Counted from the stretch's first letter, positions 23,351-32,708 are shown. The stretch: 64,000 nt of DNA from JANNPJ01 sp035474375 (GCA_035474375.1 DATINJ010000215.1:14553-78552); one strand, 5' to 3'. Made by a program: numbers and translations. The notes: generated from the letters alone by a model not told the origin.

Positions 23351-23433
23351 CTTCCCTACGTCAATCCGCGCGCCTACCCGAATCTGCCCTCGCCGTCCGG
23401 TAGCGTGCGGTGCTGCATTGGGAGGAGACGTGC

Positions 23434-26400
23434 GTGGCGGACGTGGTCGTGAGCTATGGCGAGGCGCTCGTGCGTCGCCTGGTCGGCCCGGAGATCTTCC
23501 GCCAGGGCCGTGACCTCGTCGAGGCCGGCCGGGTAACCGGAGCCCGCTGGCACGCCGCGAGCGGCCGGGCCTTCGGCCAGGTCAACGCCAGCCTGGGGCC
23601 ACACACCGCGATGGTGATGACCGAGCGCGGCAGCGACGGTGCGGTCATCGCACTGAGCAGTCACTGCACCTGCCCGGCCGAGCAGCAGTGCGTGCACGCT
23701 ACGGCGGTCCTGCTGGCAGCGTTGGTGAAAACCGAGGAACCCGGGACGGAATTGGTCAAGCCAGGCAGAGCGGGCAGGCCGAAGCGCACCGTCTTCCCGA
23801 CCGCCGCCCCGAAGACACCGCCGCCTACCCACGCCAGCTGGGAGCACTCGCTCGGCGCCCTGCTGCCACCCGCTCGCCGGCCCGCCGACCTGAAGCCACC
23901 CGTGGTGGCCTTGCAGTTCGAGCTGACCACCCAGGCCGGCCCGCGCGGCGTCCTGCAAACCCGAATCGGACTGCGCCCGGTGCTGCCGGGCGCTCGGGGA
24001 AACTGGATCCGGACCGGGATCTCCTGGCAGAACCTCGGATACATCCGGTACGGCCAGAGCGAGGGGACGGCCCGGCAGGTCCGGCTGCTGCGGGAGATCT
24101 TCACGCTGTATTCCTCGGCGGGCGGCTTCTACGCCTACGGCCAGGGCACCCCGTACCTGGAAGCAGCGCCTAGCCGGCGGATCTGGGACCTGCTGGCCGA
24201 GGCCCAAGAGCTGGGCATCCCGCTCGTCCAGTACGGCAAGGGTGACCCGCCCGTCACCTTGCACACCGCCACCGCCCGGGCTGCCTTGACGGTCGGTCGA
24301 GGGGCCGGAGGGCTCGACGTCACCCCGCAGATCGTTGCTCCCTTCAGCGGCACCGCACCGGGCGATGAGCACCTCGACCTGCGCTCGGCCCTGCTACTCG
24401 GTGACCCGGTGCACGGGGTGGCTTGGTGGCGGGAGGGCGCCGTCGCCGCACTTCAGATCGCCCCGCTGCGCGGCTCGATCGACGCCACCTTCACCAAACT
24501 GCTGACCAATGGCCCGGTTCAGGTTCCGGCCGAAGACGAAGACCGGTTCCTGCGCGACTACTTCCCCCGCCTGCGGCAGCGACTCGACGTGACGTCGTCC
24601 GATGATTCCGTCGAGCTGCCCCAAGCCCAACCGCCGGTGCTGGTGCTGACCGTGGAGCGGCTGGCTGGGCACCGGTTGTCGCTGGCCTGGGCCTGGTCCT
24701 ACGCCGTCGGCCAGGACAAGCGCAGCGAACCGCTCTGGCCCGACCCGTCCGCCGCCCGGGAGCGCGACAGCGCCGCCGAGACAGAGATCCTCGGCCGGGT
24801 CGCCGCGGCCGCCATCGACGTCCCCGAGCTCTTCACCGAGTCCCCCACCGGACGCCGACTGGCCCCGACGGTGGCCCTGTCCGGCATCCCCACCATCCGC
24901 CTGCTCACCGCCGTCCTCCCCACCGTGGCCGAGCTGAACGACGTCGAAGTGGTCCTCGACGCGGACGCCGACGCGCCGGACTACCGGGAGGCGGAGGACG
25001 CGCCGGTGATCACGATCACCGGTGACCGGGCCCGCGACGACCGAGACTGGTTCAACCTGGCGGTCACGGTGTCCGTGGACGGCGAGGAAGTACCGTTCGA
25101 CCAACTGTTCGTGGCCCTTGCCCAGGACCAGCAGCACCTGATCCTGGCCAGCGGCACCTACTTCTCGCTCGACCGCGAGGAATTCCGCCGCCTCGGGACC
25201 TTGATCGTCGAGGCCCGAGCCCTGCAGGACGTGGAGAGCGGCGGCGGGGTGCGGCTGAGCCGCTTTCAGGCCGGACTGTGGGAAGAACTGGAGCGGATCG
25301 GCACCGTCGCCGGACAGGCGAGCGAATGGCAGCAATCGGTTCGGGCGCTGGCCAGTGCCACGGATCGAGCCGAGCACCCGGCGCCGACCGGCCTGCACGC
25401 CACCCTTCGCCCCTATCAGCTGGCCGGTTTCAATTGGCTGGCAGCGCTTTACGAGTACCGGCTGGGCGGGGTGCTGGCCGACGACATGGGCCTGGGAAAG
25501 ACCCTGCAGGCGCTCGCCTTGTTCGCGCATGTGCGCGAGCAGGGCCTGTCCGACCGGCCGTTCCTGGTGATCGCGCCGACCAGCGTGGTGTTCAACTGGG
25601 CTGCGGAGACCGAGCGGTTCACGCCGGGACTGAAGGTGGCTGCGATCACCGAGACCCGGGCCCGGCGCGGCGAGGGGCTGGATGCCGCCATCGCGGGCGC
25701 GGACATCGTCGTCACCTCGTACACCCTCTTCCGGCTGGAGTACGACGCCTACGAGGCGGTGGAATGGGCCGGGCTGGTCATGGACGAGGCCCAGTTCGTG
25801 AAGAACCACCAGTCTCAGGCGTACCAGTGCACGAAGCGATTGCCTGCGCCGTTCAAGCTGGCGATCACCGGTACCCCGATGGAGAACAATTTGATGGAGC
25901 TGTGGTCGCTGCTGTCGATCACCGCTCCCGGATTGTTCGCGAACCCGGCCCGGTTCACCGAGTACTACCGGACGCCGATCGAAAAGGGCCGTGATCCGGA
26001 GCTTCTCGCTCAGCTCCGGCGCCGGATCAAACCGCTGATGCTACGCCGAACCAAGGAACAGGTGGCTTCCGACCTGCCGGACAAGCAGGAGCAGGTGATC
26101 GAGCTGGAACTGAACCCCAAGCACCGCAAGGTGTATCAGACGCACCTGCAACGGGAACGGCAGAAGGTGCTCGGCCTGCTGGGCGACCTGCAGAAGAACC
26201 GGTTCGAGATCTTCCGGTCCTTGACCTTGCTGCGCCAGGCCAGCCTCGACGTCGCGCTGATCGACCCGAAGTACGCGGCGATCCCGTCCACCAAGCTGGA
26301 CGCGATGATGGAGCAGGTCGCCGACATCGTCAGCGAGGGTCACCGGACGCTGATCTTCAGCCAGTTCACCCGGTTCTTGACGTCGGCCCGCGACCGCCTC

Positions 26401-26790
26401 GACGCGGCCGGTATCGAGTACTGCTATCTCGACGGTTCCACCCGGAACCGGTCGGAGGTGCTGAAGCAGTTCAAAACCGGTACCGCACCGGTGTTCCTGA
26501 TCAGTCTGAAGGCCGGTGGATTCGGCCTGAACCTGACCGAGGCGGACTACTGCATCCTGCTCGACCCCTGGTGGAACCCGGCGACCGAGGCACAGGCGGT
26601 GGACCGGGTGCACCGGATCGGGCAGACCCGGAAGGTGATGGTCTACCGGTTGGTCGCCAAGGACACCATCGAGGAGAAGGTGATGGCACTCAAGGCGACG
26701 AAGGCCGCGCTGTTCGACAGCGTGATGGACGGCGGCGCCTTCGAGTCCGGCACGCTGGACGCCGAGGACATTCGCGGGCTGCTGGAATAG
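23434..26790 (+). CDS. SWIM zinc-finger SNF2-family helicase
   Basis: GTG 23434 with GGAGGAG six bases upstream gives 1118 residues. A SWIM motif is visible at about 77-88 (Cys-Thr-Cys-Pro...Cys-Val-His). A long bacterial SNF2-associated region follows. The ATPase has Walker A Asp-Met-Gly-Leu-Gly-Lys-Thr (about 683-690), the DEAQ box Met-Asp-Glu-Ala-Gln (near 782), Thr-Gly-Thr-Pro-Met-Glu-Asn, and the C-lobe signature Gln-Ala-Val-Asp-Arg-Val-His-Arg-Ile-Gly-Gln. All helicase motifs look intact. Bacterial members act as DNA translocases; partner defence genes are absent here, so this looks like the housekeeping actinobacterial type. It is convergent with the PhzF gene, 18 bases away. Confidence 0.92.
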   Translation: MADVVVSYGEALVRRLVGPEIFRQGRDLVEAGRVTGARWHAASGRAFGQVNASLGPHTAMVMTERGSDGAVIALSSHCTCPAEQQCVHATAVLLAALVKTEEPGTELVKPGRAGRPKRTVFPTAAPKTPPPTHASWEHSLGALLPPARRPADLKPPVVALQFELTTQAGPRGVLQTRIGLRPVLPGARGNWIRTGISWQNLGYIRYGQSEGTARQVRLLREIFTLYSSAGGFYAYGQGTPYLEAAPSRRIWDLLAEAQELGIPLVQYGKGDPPVTLHTATARAALTVGRGAGGLDVTPQIVAPFSGTAPGDEHLDLRSALLLGDPVHGVAWWREGAVAALQIAPLRGSIDATFTKLLTNGPVQVPAEDEDRFLRDYFPRLRQRLDVTSSDDSVELPQAQPPVLVLTVERLAGHRLSLAWAWSYAVGQDKRSEPLWPDPSAARERDSAAETEILGRVAAAAIDVPELFTESPTGRRLAPTVALSGIPTIRLLTAVLPTVAELNDVEVVLDADADAPDYREAEDAPVITITGDRARDDRDWFNLAVTVSVDGEEVPFDQLFVALAQDQQHLILASGTYFSLDREEFRRLGTLIVEARALQDVESGGGVRLSRFQAGLWEELERIGTVAGQASEWQQSVRALASATDRAEHPAPTGLHATLRPYQLAGFNWLAALYEYRLGGVLADDMGLGKTLQALALFAHVREQGLSDRPFLVIAPTSVVFNWAAETERFTPGLKVAAITETRARRGEGLDAAIAGADIVVTSYTLFRLEYDAYEAVEWAGLVMDEAQFVKNHQSQAYQCTKRLPAPFKLAITGTPMENNLMELWSLLSITAPGLFANPARFTEYYRTPIEKGRDPELLAQLRRRIKPLMLRRTKEQVASDLPDKQEQVIELELNPKHRKVYQTHLQRERQKVLGLLGDLQKNRFEIFRSLTLLRQASLDVALIDPKYAAIPSTKLDAMMEQVADIVSEGHRTLIFSQFTRFLTSARDRLDAAGIEYCYLDGSTRNRSEVLKQFKTGTAPVFLISLKAGGFGLNLTEADYCILLDPWWNPATEAQAVDRVHRIGQTRKVMVYRLVAKDTIEEKVMALKATKAALFDSVMDGGAFESGTLDAEDIRGLLE

Positions 26791-26808
26791 CCCGGCCGTT
26801 CCTGCAGA

Positions 26809-27621
26809 TCAGATCGCGATCCGCCCTTCGAGGTAGAAGACGCAGGAGCCCTCCAGTTCGACCCGGTCACCGACCAGCCGAACCGCCAGGTCGCCACCCC
26901 TTGACGAGGCCTGGTGAGCACGGAAGCTGTTCCGGCCCAGCTGGTTTGACCAGTATGGCGCGAGCATGCAGTGCGCGGCGCCGGTCACCGGATCTTCGGG
27001 AATGCCCTTGGCAGGGGCGAAATAGCGACTGATGAAGTCGTAACCCTGATCACCGGGTGCGGTAACGATGATGCCGGGGCGATCGAGCTTGCCGAGCGCG
27101 ACCAGATCTGGCGCAAGCCCTCGAACCAGGCTGGCGTCCGCCAGTACCGCCAGGTAGTTGTAGGCATTCGCGAGGAACTCGAGTGGCTCCAGACCGAGCG
27201 CCTCGACCAACCCAGCCGGCATCGGAGCGGGCTGGCTGTAGCGAGCCGGGAAATCGAGCACGTACCCGCCGCCCGACCGGGTGACCACCAGCGGTCCGCT
27301 CGCCGAGCCGAAGGTCACCCGCTCTCGGCCGGGCTCCAACCGCTCCATCACCACGGCCGCGCTGGCCAATGTGGCATGCCCGCACAGCGGCACCTCGACC
27401 AGCGGGGTGAACCAGCGGATCCCGTAGTCATCGCCGGCCCGGACCAGGAACGCCGTCTCGGCCAGGTTGTTCTCCGCAGCGATGGCCTGCATCAGCTCGG
27501 CGGCCGGGAACGAGTCCAGCACCACCACGGCCGCCGGATTCCCGGCGAACCGCCGGGTGGTGAAGGCGTCGAGCTGGAATATCGGTGCCTGGAACGGGCT
27601 GGCTGCTGTCACCGCAGCCAC
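26809..27621 (-). CDS. PhzF-family isomerase-like protein
   Basis: The 270-residue product matches the PhzF/diaminopimelate-epimerase-like fold. The proposed catalytic Glu55 is in Asn-Asn-Leu-Ala-Glu-Thr-Ala-Phe. Pro-Leu-Cys-Gly-His-Ala-Thr and the C-terminal Glu-Asp-Pro-Val-Thr-Gly-Ala-Ala-His are also conserved. The start is a GTG without a clear ribosome site. No phenazine genes are nearby, and most isolated PhzF homologues have unknown substrates, so an isomerase role is only family-level inference. Confidence 0.87.
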   Translation of the reverse strand: MAAVTAASPFQAPIFQLDAFTTRRFAGNPAAVVVLDSFPAAELMQAIAAENNLAETAFLVRAGDDYGIRWFTPLVEVPLCGHATLASAAVVMERLEPGRERVTFGSASGPLVVTRSGGGYVLDFPARYSQPAPMPAGLVEALGLEPLEFLANAYNYLAVLADASLVRGLAPDLVALGKLDRPGIIVTAPGDQGYDFISRYFAPAKGIPEDPVTGAAHCMLAPYWSNQLGRNSFRAHQASSRGGDLAVRLVGDRVELEGSCVFYLEGRIAI

Positions 27622-27655
27622 CGTAGTTCACGCTCCCTAGCGCCCTCCCACGGGC

Positions 27656-28357
27656 TCAGCAGTCCTCGCCGTCCTTGACCACGGTCAACGTCACCGGCGC
27701 GCCACCGTACGCCGCGCCCGGCTTCGGCAGCTGAGCGCAGACCCGCCAGTTCGTCGGCAGCAGGACCGCTCGATCCCGGCCCGTTCCGTCTCGCCAGGTG
27801 ATGCTGGCATCGGTGCCGAGTGCCTCGACGGCGGCCGCGACGCTCTTGCCTCTGAGGTCCGGCATCGCTCTCCCGGTCTTCGGCGTCCCACCCTGACCTT
27901 TCGGGCAGCGCTCGTCGAGCTTGACGACCCCGAAGTCGACCCTGGTACTGACTGCTCGGCGTCCGGGAGCTGGAGACTGGGAACAGACCTTCCAGTCCCG
28001 GTCGAAGATCTGCACCCGCTTCCGAGCCAGCGCGTCGTGGGATCGCAACGCCGGAAAACCCGCATCCTGAGCGCGGTTCTGTGCGACTTGAAGACCTAGG
28101 CCGACCAAGTTAGGCAGCACCCGGCGCGGCCCAGCCGGTTCGACTGCCGGGTTCCGCACCGGCGGCGCCGTGGTGGGCGGCGCGGTATCGAGTTCGGCGT
28201 CGGTGGAAGCGCCGGTCGGCGCCGCCTCGGCTGGTGGCGCCGATCCGGTGACCGCGCCGACCGTGTCGGAGCCCGGCGAGCTACAGGCGGTCAGCGCGAG
28301 CAGCAGCAGGCCGGCGCAACCGCACGCCCTCAGTCGACGAGTTTCGCAGGCCCACAT
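27656..28357 (-). CDS. PASTA-domain lipoprotein
   Basis: The start ATG at 28355-28357 has GAGGGG six bases upstream and gives 233 residues. A signal peptide ends Leu-Ala-Leu-Thr-Ala-Cys, a good lipobox. A Thr/Pro/Ala-rich linker follows. Two PASTA-like units are visible: Val-Leu-Pro-Asn-Leu-Val-Gly-Leu (near 80) and Ala-Met-Pro-Asp-Leu-Arg-Gly-Lys-Ser (near 165), each followed by the usual helix and a Trp-x-Val-Cys strand. PASTA domains bind peptidoglycan fragments, so this is likely a cell-wall-facing lipoprotein. It could work with wall-sensing kinases, but the kinase at 13191 has no PASTA domains. Confidence 0.8.
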   Translation of the reverse strand: MWACETRRLRACGCAGLLLLALTACSSPGSDTVGAVTGSAPPAEAAPTGASTDAELDTAPPTTAPPVRNPAVEPAGPRRVLPNLVGLGLQVAQNRAQDAGFPALRSHDALARKRVQIFDRDWKVCSQSPAPGRRAVSTRVDFGVVKLDERCPKGQGGTPKTGRAMPDLRGKSVAAAVEALGTDASITWRDGTGRDRAVLLPTNWRVCAQLPKPGAAYGGAPVTLTVVKDGEDC

Positions 28358-28565
28358 CAGCACCCCTCGACCCGGGCGATCCCGGCAAATCCGGTGATCG
28401 CGGGTGCTTCGACGCTACCGGGCAGAGGACAACTTGTCTCATCCTGTCGGGCTCGGCGCCGCAGGACTCGGCCGAACTACGGTAATGGACGAGATCAGGG
28501 CCTGCTCAGGAGTTCCGCCGAGTCCTGCGGCGGTCCGCCTGGCGCCGACTGGCGGTCAGCGCTGG

Positions 28566-29537
28566 CTATCTCCGCCAACCCCAGGCGCTTGGTCCGGCAG
28601 GAGCTTCCCAGGCGGGCACGGTGGTGGAGTCGAGGTACGCCGCGACCGCCGCGGTCGGCTGGTTCCGGGCCGAACCGTTGAACGGGTCCCAGTTCGGGGT
28701 GTACCAGACGTTCTGCAGGAACATTGAGGTCTTCTGCGGGATTCGAGACGCCGGGCCCTGGTAGTCCCAGAGCAGGATCTGCTTGCCCTTCCGGTCCGTG
28801 GCGTAGAACCGGACTCGGTCCGGCTGCCAGTCGAACATGTAGGAGTGGAACTGCGTGGCCGCATTGAACCCGGGCACCGCCCGAACGGCGGCCGGACTGT
28901 TCTCCCCCGCCAGCAACGGCTCGCACGCGCCCAACCAGGTCATCAGATAGCAGTTGTAGATCACCTCGCCGGTTCGCAGGTTGATCGCTCGGGAGATCTT
29001 CCGTGGCGTGTCGGTGATTTCGTCATAGTCGGTCCAGAGCGACATCCAAATGACGTCCGGTTGACCGCAGAGCACCTCGAAGTCGATCTCGTCGTTGTCC
29101 GGCAGCTGATTGTGATTCCGGTCCGAATGATCCATCGAATAGGTCAGGACGCCGGTGACCACGCCGGGGCGCTTCTGTCCGGCGCAGTTCGCGGTTTTCA
29201 TCCGGGTCCCGAAAGTGCCGTACTGGAAGGCGGGATGGTTGCTGGTGATCTCCACCCCCTGCCGTGGACCGGGCCCGGGGTGGGCATCGAGCTGGAGCTT
29301 CATCGCCTTCCCGTCGGTGGCGCCGGGCATCGAGACAGCGATGATCCGGTTCAGATCATGGGTCTTGTGGAAGGGCCCGGAGTAGCCGCGCCAGTTCTCT
29401 ACCACCACGGAGGCAGCCAGCGGCGAATCACCAAGCCGGGGTGCAGCAAGGGCGGGCGCCGCGAGCGTGACCGCAGCGCAGAATCCGGCTATCGCGGCGA
29501 CCAGAGTCGGTTGCGCACGCCGATAACGGATGATCAC
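28566..29537 (-). CDS. Secreted GH16-like glucanase
   Basis: The 323-residue precursor has a clear signal peptide (Ala-Pro-Ala-Leu-Ala-Ala cleavage region near 30). The jelly-roll fold is marked by the GH16 catalytic signature Glu150-Ile-Asp152-Phe-Glu154. A later Phe-His-Ser-Tyr-Met-Phe-Asp-Trp-Gln-Pro-Asp block, typical of GH16, is also present. The GTG start has a strong GGAGGA seven bases upstream. Members hydrolyse beta-1,3/1,4-glucans, laminarin or galactans; the specific substrate is not readable. The gene is divergent from the MftF-like glycosyltransferase. Confidence 0.8.
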   Translation of the reverse strand: MIIRYRRAQPTLVAAIAGFCAAVTLAAPALAAPRLGDSPLAASVVVENWRGYSGPFHKTHDLNRIIAVSMPGATDGKAMKLQLDAHPGPGPRQGVEITSNHPAFQYGTFGTRMKTANCAGQKRPGVVTGVLTYSMDHSDRNHNQLPDNDEIDFEVLCGQPDVIWMSLWTDYDEITDTPRKISRAINLRTGEVIYNCYLMTWLGACEPLLAGENSPAAVRAVPGFNAATQFHSYMFDWQPDRVRFYATDRKGKQILLWDYQGPASRIPQKTSMFLQNVWYTPNWDPFNGSARNQPTAAVAAYLDSTTVPAWEAPAGPSAWGWRR

Positions 29538-29694
29538 GTATTTTCCTCCGGCCGCGTACGGCGAATGTCACTGTCACCGGCCGAGCCGTCGATTCCCCGA
29601 CTCTTGCATACCGGTCCTGGACGAGGCCTGCGTGGCACGCCGCCACCAGCCGGTAGCCCAATCCACCGGACCAGCTACCTGGCACGATCGAGCC

Positions 29695-31098
29695 ATGACC
29701 CTCTCCAATCCGAGCAGCTGGCGGCTGGCCCCCGGCGTGGTCCGGCTGCGGGACGGCCGATTCGCCGGCGGCTCGCCGTTTCGCGTGGTTCGGCTCAGTG
29801 CTCGCGGGGTCCAGGAACTGAACGCCGTGCTCGGAACCGCCGCCGCACCGGCTCCGGGCAGCTCTGCGGCCGCCCTGATCCGCAAGCTGACCGATTTCGG
29901 CCTGCTGTTGGCCCCGGCTCGGGCGCCCATCGCGATCGACGACGTCACGGTGGTGATCCCCGCGCTGAGCAGTGCCGAAGCGGTTCGGGAGGTACTGGAT
30001 CGGATCCCCGATCCGGTCGCGATCGTGCTGGTGGACGACGGCTCGGCGATTGCCCTGGAGACCGGGCTGCCACCTCGACCCGGTCTGCGCGTCGTCCGTC
30101 ATCAGACTCCGCGCGGACCGGCGGCGGCCCGCAACGCCGGGGTCCGGCACGCGAGCACCCGCTGGGTGGTCTTTCTGGACGCCGATGTCCTGCTGGAACC
30201 GAACTCGCTCGGCGTGCTGCGGGCGCATGCCGAGGACCCCGGCGTGGTTGCGGTCGCGCCGCGAGTGGTGAGCGTGCCGCAATCCGGTGGCGCCGCCCTG
30301 ATGGAACGCTGGTCGGGCGCGCTGGATCTGGGTGGCACGCCGTCCGACGTCGGCCCGGGACGGGCGGTCTCCTTCGTCCCGACTGCCGCGCTGATGGTGG
30401 ACCGGGAGGTCTTCGACCGGGTCGGTGGATTCGCCGAGGAACTGCACGTCGGTGAGGACGTCGACCTGGTCTGGCGGATGGGCAAGGTCGGCCGGGTGCG
30501 CTACCAACCCGACGTGGTCTGCCTGCACCGGCCTCGACCCACCCTGGCCGCGGTGGTTCGGCGCAGGTTCGACTACGGCACCAGCGCCGCCGCCCTGGAA
30601 CGCCGGCATCCCGGCACGCTAAGGCACGCGGACGTATCGATCTGGTCGTTCGCGCCCTGGCTGCTCGGGGTCGTCGTGCACCCGGCGGCCGGGTTGATCG
30701 CGGCGGCCGGTACCGCCGCGATCGCCCCCTGGGGAATGCGTGAACTACCCGCCCGGGACGCCGTCGAGCTGGCCGCGAGGGGACATCTGCTGGCCACGGC
30801 CGGGCTCGGGCGTTACCTGATCCGGCCGCTCTGGCCGGTGACTCTCGCCGTCGCGGTGGCCGTGCCGGCCCGGCGCCGGGTGCTGGCCGCCGCTGTCCTG
30901 GTCGGCACGGCCGATCTGGTTCGCCGCTGGGTGGCCGTGGATCGGCTGGACCCGGCCGGGCTCGCCGCGATCGGCAAGGTGGTGACCGCGTCGGTGGTGG
31001 ACGACGCGGCGTACTCGCTCGGCGTCTGGGCCGGTTGCCGCCGGGAACGGAACTGGAAGTCGCTCCTCCTGCGGGTTCGCGATCTGCCAAGACGCTGA
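29695..31098 (+). CDS. mftF: MftF-like glycosyltransferase (mycofactocin type)
   Basis: From ATG 29695 the product has 467 residues, the usual MftF length. The N-terminus has Phe-Ala-Gly-Gly-Ser-Pro-Phe-Arg-Val-Val-Arg-Leu-Ser, a family feature. The GT2 domain has Val-Val-Ile-Pro, Val-Asp-Asp-Gly-Ser and the metal site Asp162-Ala-Asp164. It continues with Gly-Pro-Ala-Ala-Ala-Arg-Asn-Ala-Gly, Val-Gly-Glu-Asp-Val-Asp-Leu-Val-Trp-Arg and Tyr-Gly-Thr-Ser-Ala-Ala. The C-terminus has hydrophobic segments. In mycofactocin loci MftF attaches glucose chains to the redox cofactor. No mftA-E genes are in the window, so this copy is isolated here. The ribosome site is weak. Confidence 0.82.
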   Translation: MTLSNPSSWRLAPGVVRLRDGRFAGGSPFRVVRLSARGVQELNAVLGTAAAPAPGSSAAALIRKLTDFGLLLAPARAPIAIDDVTVVIPALSSAEAVREVLDRIPDPVAIVLVDDGSAIALETGLPPRPGLRVVRHQTPRGPAAARNAGVRHASTRWVVFLDADVLLEPNSLGVLRAHAEDPGVVAVAPRVVSVPQSGGAALMERWSGALDLGGTPSDVGPGRAVSFVPTAALMVDREVFDRVGGFAEELHVGEDVDLVWRMGKVGRVRYQPDVVCLHRPRPTLAAVVRRRFDYGTSAAALERRHPGTLRHADVSIWSFAPWLLGVVVHPAAGLIAAAGTAAIAPWGMRELPARDAVELAARGHLLATAGLGRYLIRPLWPVTLAVAVAVPARRRVLAAAVLVGTADLVRRWVAVDRLDPAGLAAIGKVVTASVVDDAAYSLGVWAGCRRERNWKSLLLRVRDLPRR

Positions 31099-31110
31099 CC
31101 CCAAAAGCCT

Positions 31111-31257
31111 GCGGTGATCATGCACGCTTGCCCGGCCCTGCTAACCCCTTTCCACAGCCCCCGCACCCCCTGCAGTGATCATGCACGCTTGCCCACCTCA
31201 AAGCGGCAAGCGTGCATGATCGCGGCCCATCAACGGGCAAGCGTGCATGATCACCGC
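31111..31257. repeat. Nested inverted repeat element, GATCATGCAC family (site A)
   Basis: The outer ends, 31111-31133 and 31235-31257, are perfect 23-bp inverted copies of the unit containing GTGATCATGCACGCTTGCCC. Inside, 31177-31193 and 31205-31221 are a second perfect 17-bp inverted pair around the spacer CACCTCAAAGC. The element occupies the whole gap between the MftF-like gene and the convergent Lrp gene. No open frame or target-site duplication was seen. Confidence 0.85.
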
Positions 31258-31277
31258 ACAGGTGGCAGGCACAGGTG

Positions 31278-31715
31278 TCAGCCGCGGCCGCGGTCGATCA
31301 GTCGGGAAAGCACGATGATGCTCACGGTGTGGTCGACGTTGCGCTCCATCCGGACCCGTTCCAGCGCCCGCTCCAGATGTGCGACGTCCTCGGCCAGGAG
31401 GTGCAGCAGCGCGTCGGCCGACCCGGTCACCGTGCAGGCGCCGACCACCTCGGGGATCATCTCCAGGCTGCGTTGCAGTTCGGCCGGCGAGACCGTGCCC
31501 TTGCAATAGACCTCGACGTACGCCTCGGTCCGCCAGCCGAGCACCTTCGGGTCGACCTGCGCGGTGAAGCCCCGGATCGCGCCGCTGTCGACCAGCTTGT
31601 CGAAGCGCCGCTTCGCCGCCGATGCCGACAGGCCCACCTGATCGCCGATCTCCAGGAAGGTCGCCCGCCCGTTCGCTACCAGGGCGTGCACAATTCGCTG
31701 GTCGACGTCGTCCAT
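31278..31715 (-). CDS. Lrp/AsnC-family transcriptional regulator
   Basis: The 145-residue product has the family layout: an N-terminal winged HTH (residues about 1-50, Asp-Gln-Arg-Ile-Val-His-Ala-Leu ... Leu-Ser-Ala-Ser-Ala-Ala-Lys-Arg-Arg) and a C-terminal RAM ligand-binding domain. ATG 31715 has AAGGA six bases upstream. It is divergent from the DDAH/dihydrolase-like gene at 31887, with 171 bases between. That arrangement is common for regulators that respond to an amino acid and control a catabolic operon; here arginine or ornithine is the likely effector. Confidence 0.88.
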   Translation of the reverse strand: MDDVDQRIVHALVANGRATFLEIGDQVGLSASAAKRRFDKLVDSGAIRGFTAQVDPKVLGWRTEAYVEVYCKGTVSPAELQRSLEMIPEVVGACTVTGSADALLHLLAEDVAHLERALERVRMERNVDHTVSIIVLSRLIDRGRG

Positions 31716-31886
31716 AGGGATCCTTCTCCACGCAAAGATTCAGCGAAAATCGCCCAAATACACAGCATTATAGCATCCAGAGGCGGAAAACGGCGCATGA
31801 CTGCTCGTACAGTGAGGAGTGAAGCCAAGCGATCCCCGCGCCCACTGGCCGGGTCGATCCTCCCGCAGCGACCTGAGGAGCCGATC

Positions 31887-32708
31887 ATGACCGACACCAC
31901 CCAGCGCACCGCCTCGCGACGTCACTACCTGATGTGTGCACCGGAGTACTTCGACGTCAGCTACGCGATCAACCCGTGGATGAGCCTGGACAGCAAGGCC
32001 GACGCCGGACTCGCGGTGCAGCAATGGAACGACCTCCGGGCGGCCTACCTCGAACTCGGGCACCAGGTGGATCTGATCGCACCGCAGCCGGGATTGCCGG
32101 ACATGGTGTTCGCCGCGAACGGTGGTCTGGTGGTCGACGGACGCGCGCTCGGCGCGCGCTTCAATCACGTCGAGCGCGAGCCTGAGGGCCCGGCCTACCT
32201 CGCCTGGTTCGCCACCGCCGGCCTGCGCTCGGTGCACGACCCGGTAGAGGTGAACGAGGGCGAAGGTGATCTGCTCGCCGTCGGCGACGTGATCCTGGCC
32301 GGCACCGGGTTCCGTACCACCCGGGCCGCGCACGCCGAGGTCGCTCGGATCTTCGGCCGCGAGGTCGTCACCCTGGAACTCATCGACCCTCGCTTCTACC
32401 ACCTCGACACCGCTCTCACCGTGCTGGACGAGCACACAATCGCTTACTATCCGGGCGCTTTCAGCCCCGCCAGCCAAGAGACCCTGCGCCGCAGATACCC
32501 CGGTGCGATCCTGGCGAGCGAGGCCGACGCCGCAGTGCTCGGCCTGAACGCCGTCTGCGACGGGTACAACGTGGTGCTCACCAAGCACGCCGCACAATTC
32601 AGCGAGGACCTGCGCGAGCGCGGCTTCAACCCGATCGGCGTCGACCTTTCCGAACTGCTCAAAGCCGGCGGTGGAGCCAAGTGCTGCACCCTGGAGATCC
32701 GGGCATGA
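31887..32708 (+). CDS. ddaH: Dimethylargininase/arginine dihydrolase-like guanidine-modifying enzyme
   Basis: The 273-residue protein belongs to the guanidino-group-modifying superfamily. Visible features are Tyr-Ala-Ile-Asn29-Pro-Trp-Met, Phe-Ala-Ala-Asn78-Gly-Gly, His in Phe-Tyr-His-Leu-Asp-Thr-Ala, and the catalytic Cys in Ala-Lys-Cys266-Cys267-Thr-Leu-Glu. The ATG has GAGGAG eight bases upstream. It overlaps rocD by four bases (ATGA). A classic DDAH would give citrulline, but RocD uses ornithine. The Asn-Pro-Trp-Met and Asn-Gly-Gly motifs resemble cyanobacterial arginine dihydrolase, so direct arginine to ornithine conversion is a real alternative (inference). Confidence 0.8.
   Translation: MTDTTQRTASRRHYLMCAPEYFDVSYAINPWMSLDSKADAGLAVQQWNDLRAAYLELGHQVDLIAPQPGLPDMVFAANGGLVVDGRALGARFNHVEREPEGPAYLAWFATAGLRSVHDPVEVNEGEGDLLAVGDVILAGTGFRTTRAAHAEVARIFGREVVTLELIDPRFYHLDTALTVLDEHTIAYYPGAFSPASQETLRRRYPGAILASEADAAVLGLNAVCDGYNVVLTKHAAQFSEDLRERGFNPIGVDLSELLKAGGGAKCCTLEIRA

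Noticed and set aside
24394..25809. Minus-strand open frame of about 470 codons inside the SNF2 gene
   Set aside because: The plus strand encodes intact helicase motifs across the same stretch; the minus frame has no recognisable domain.
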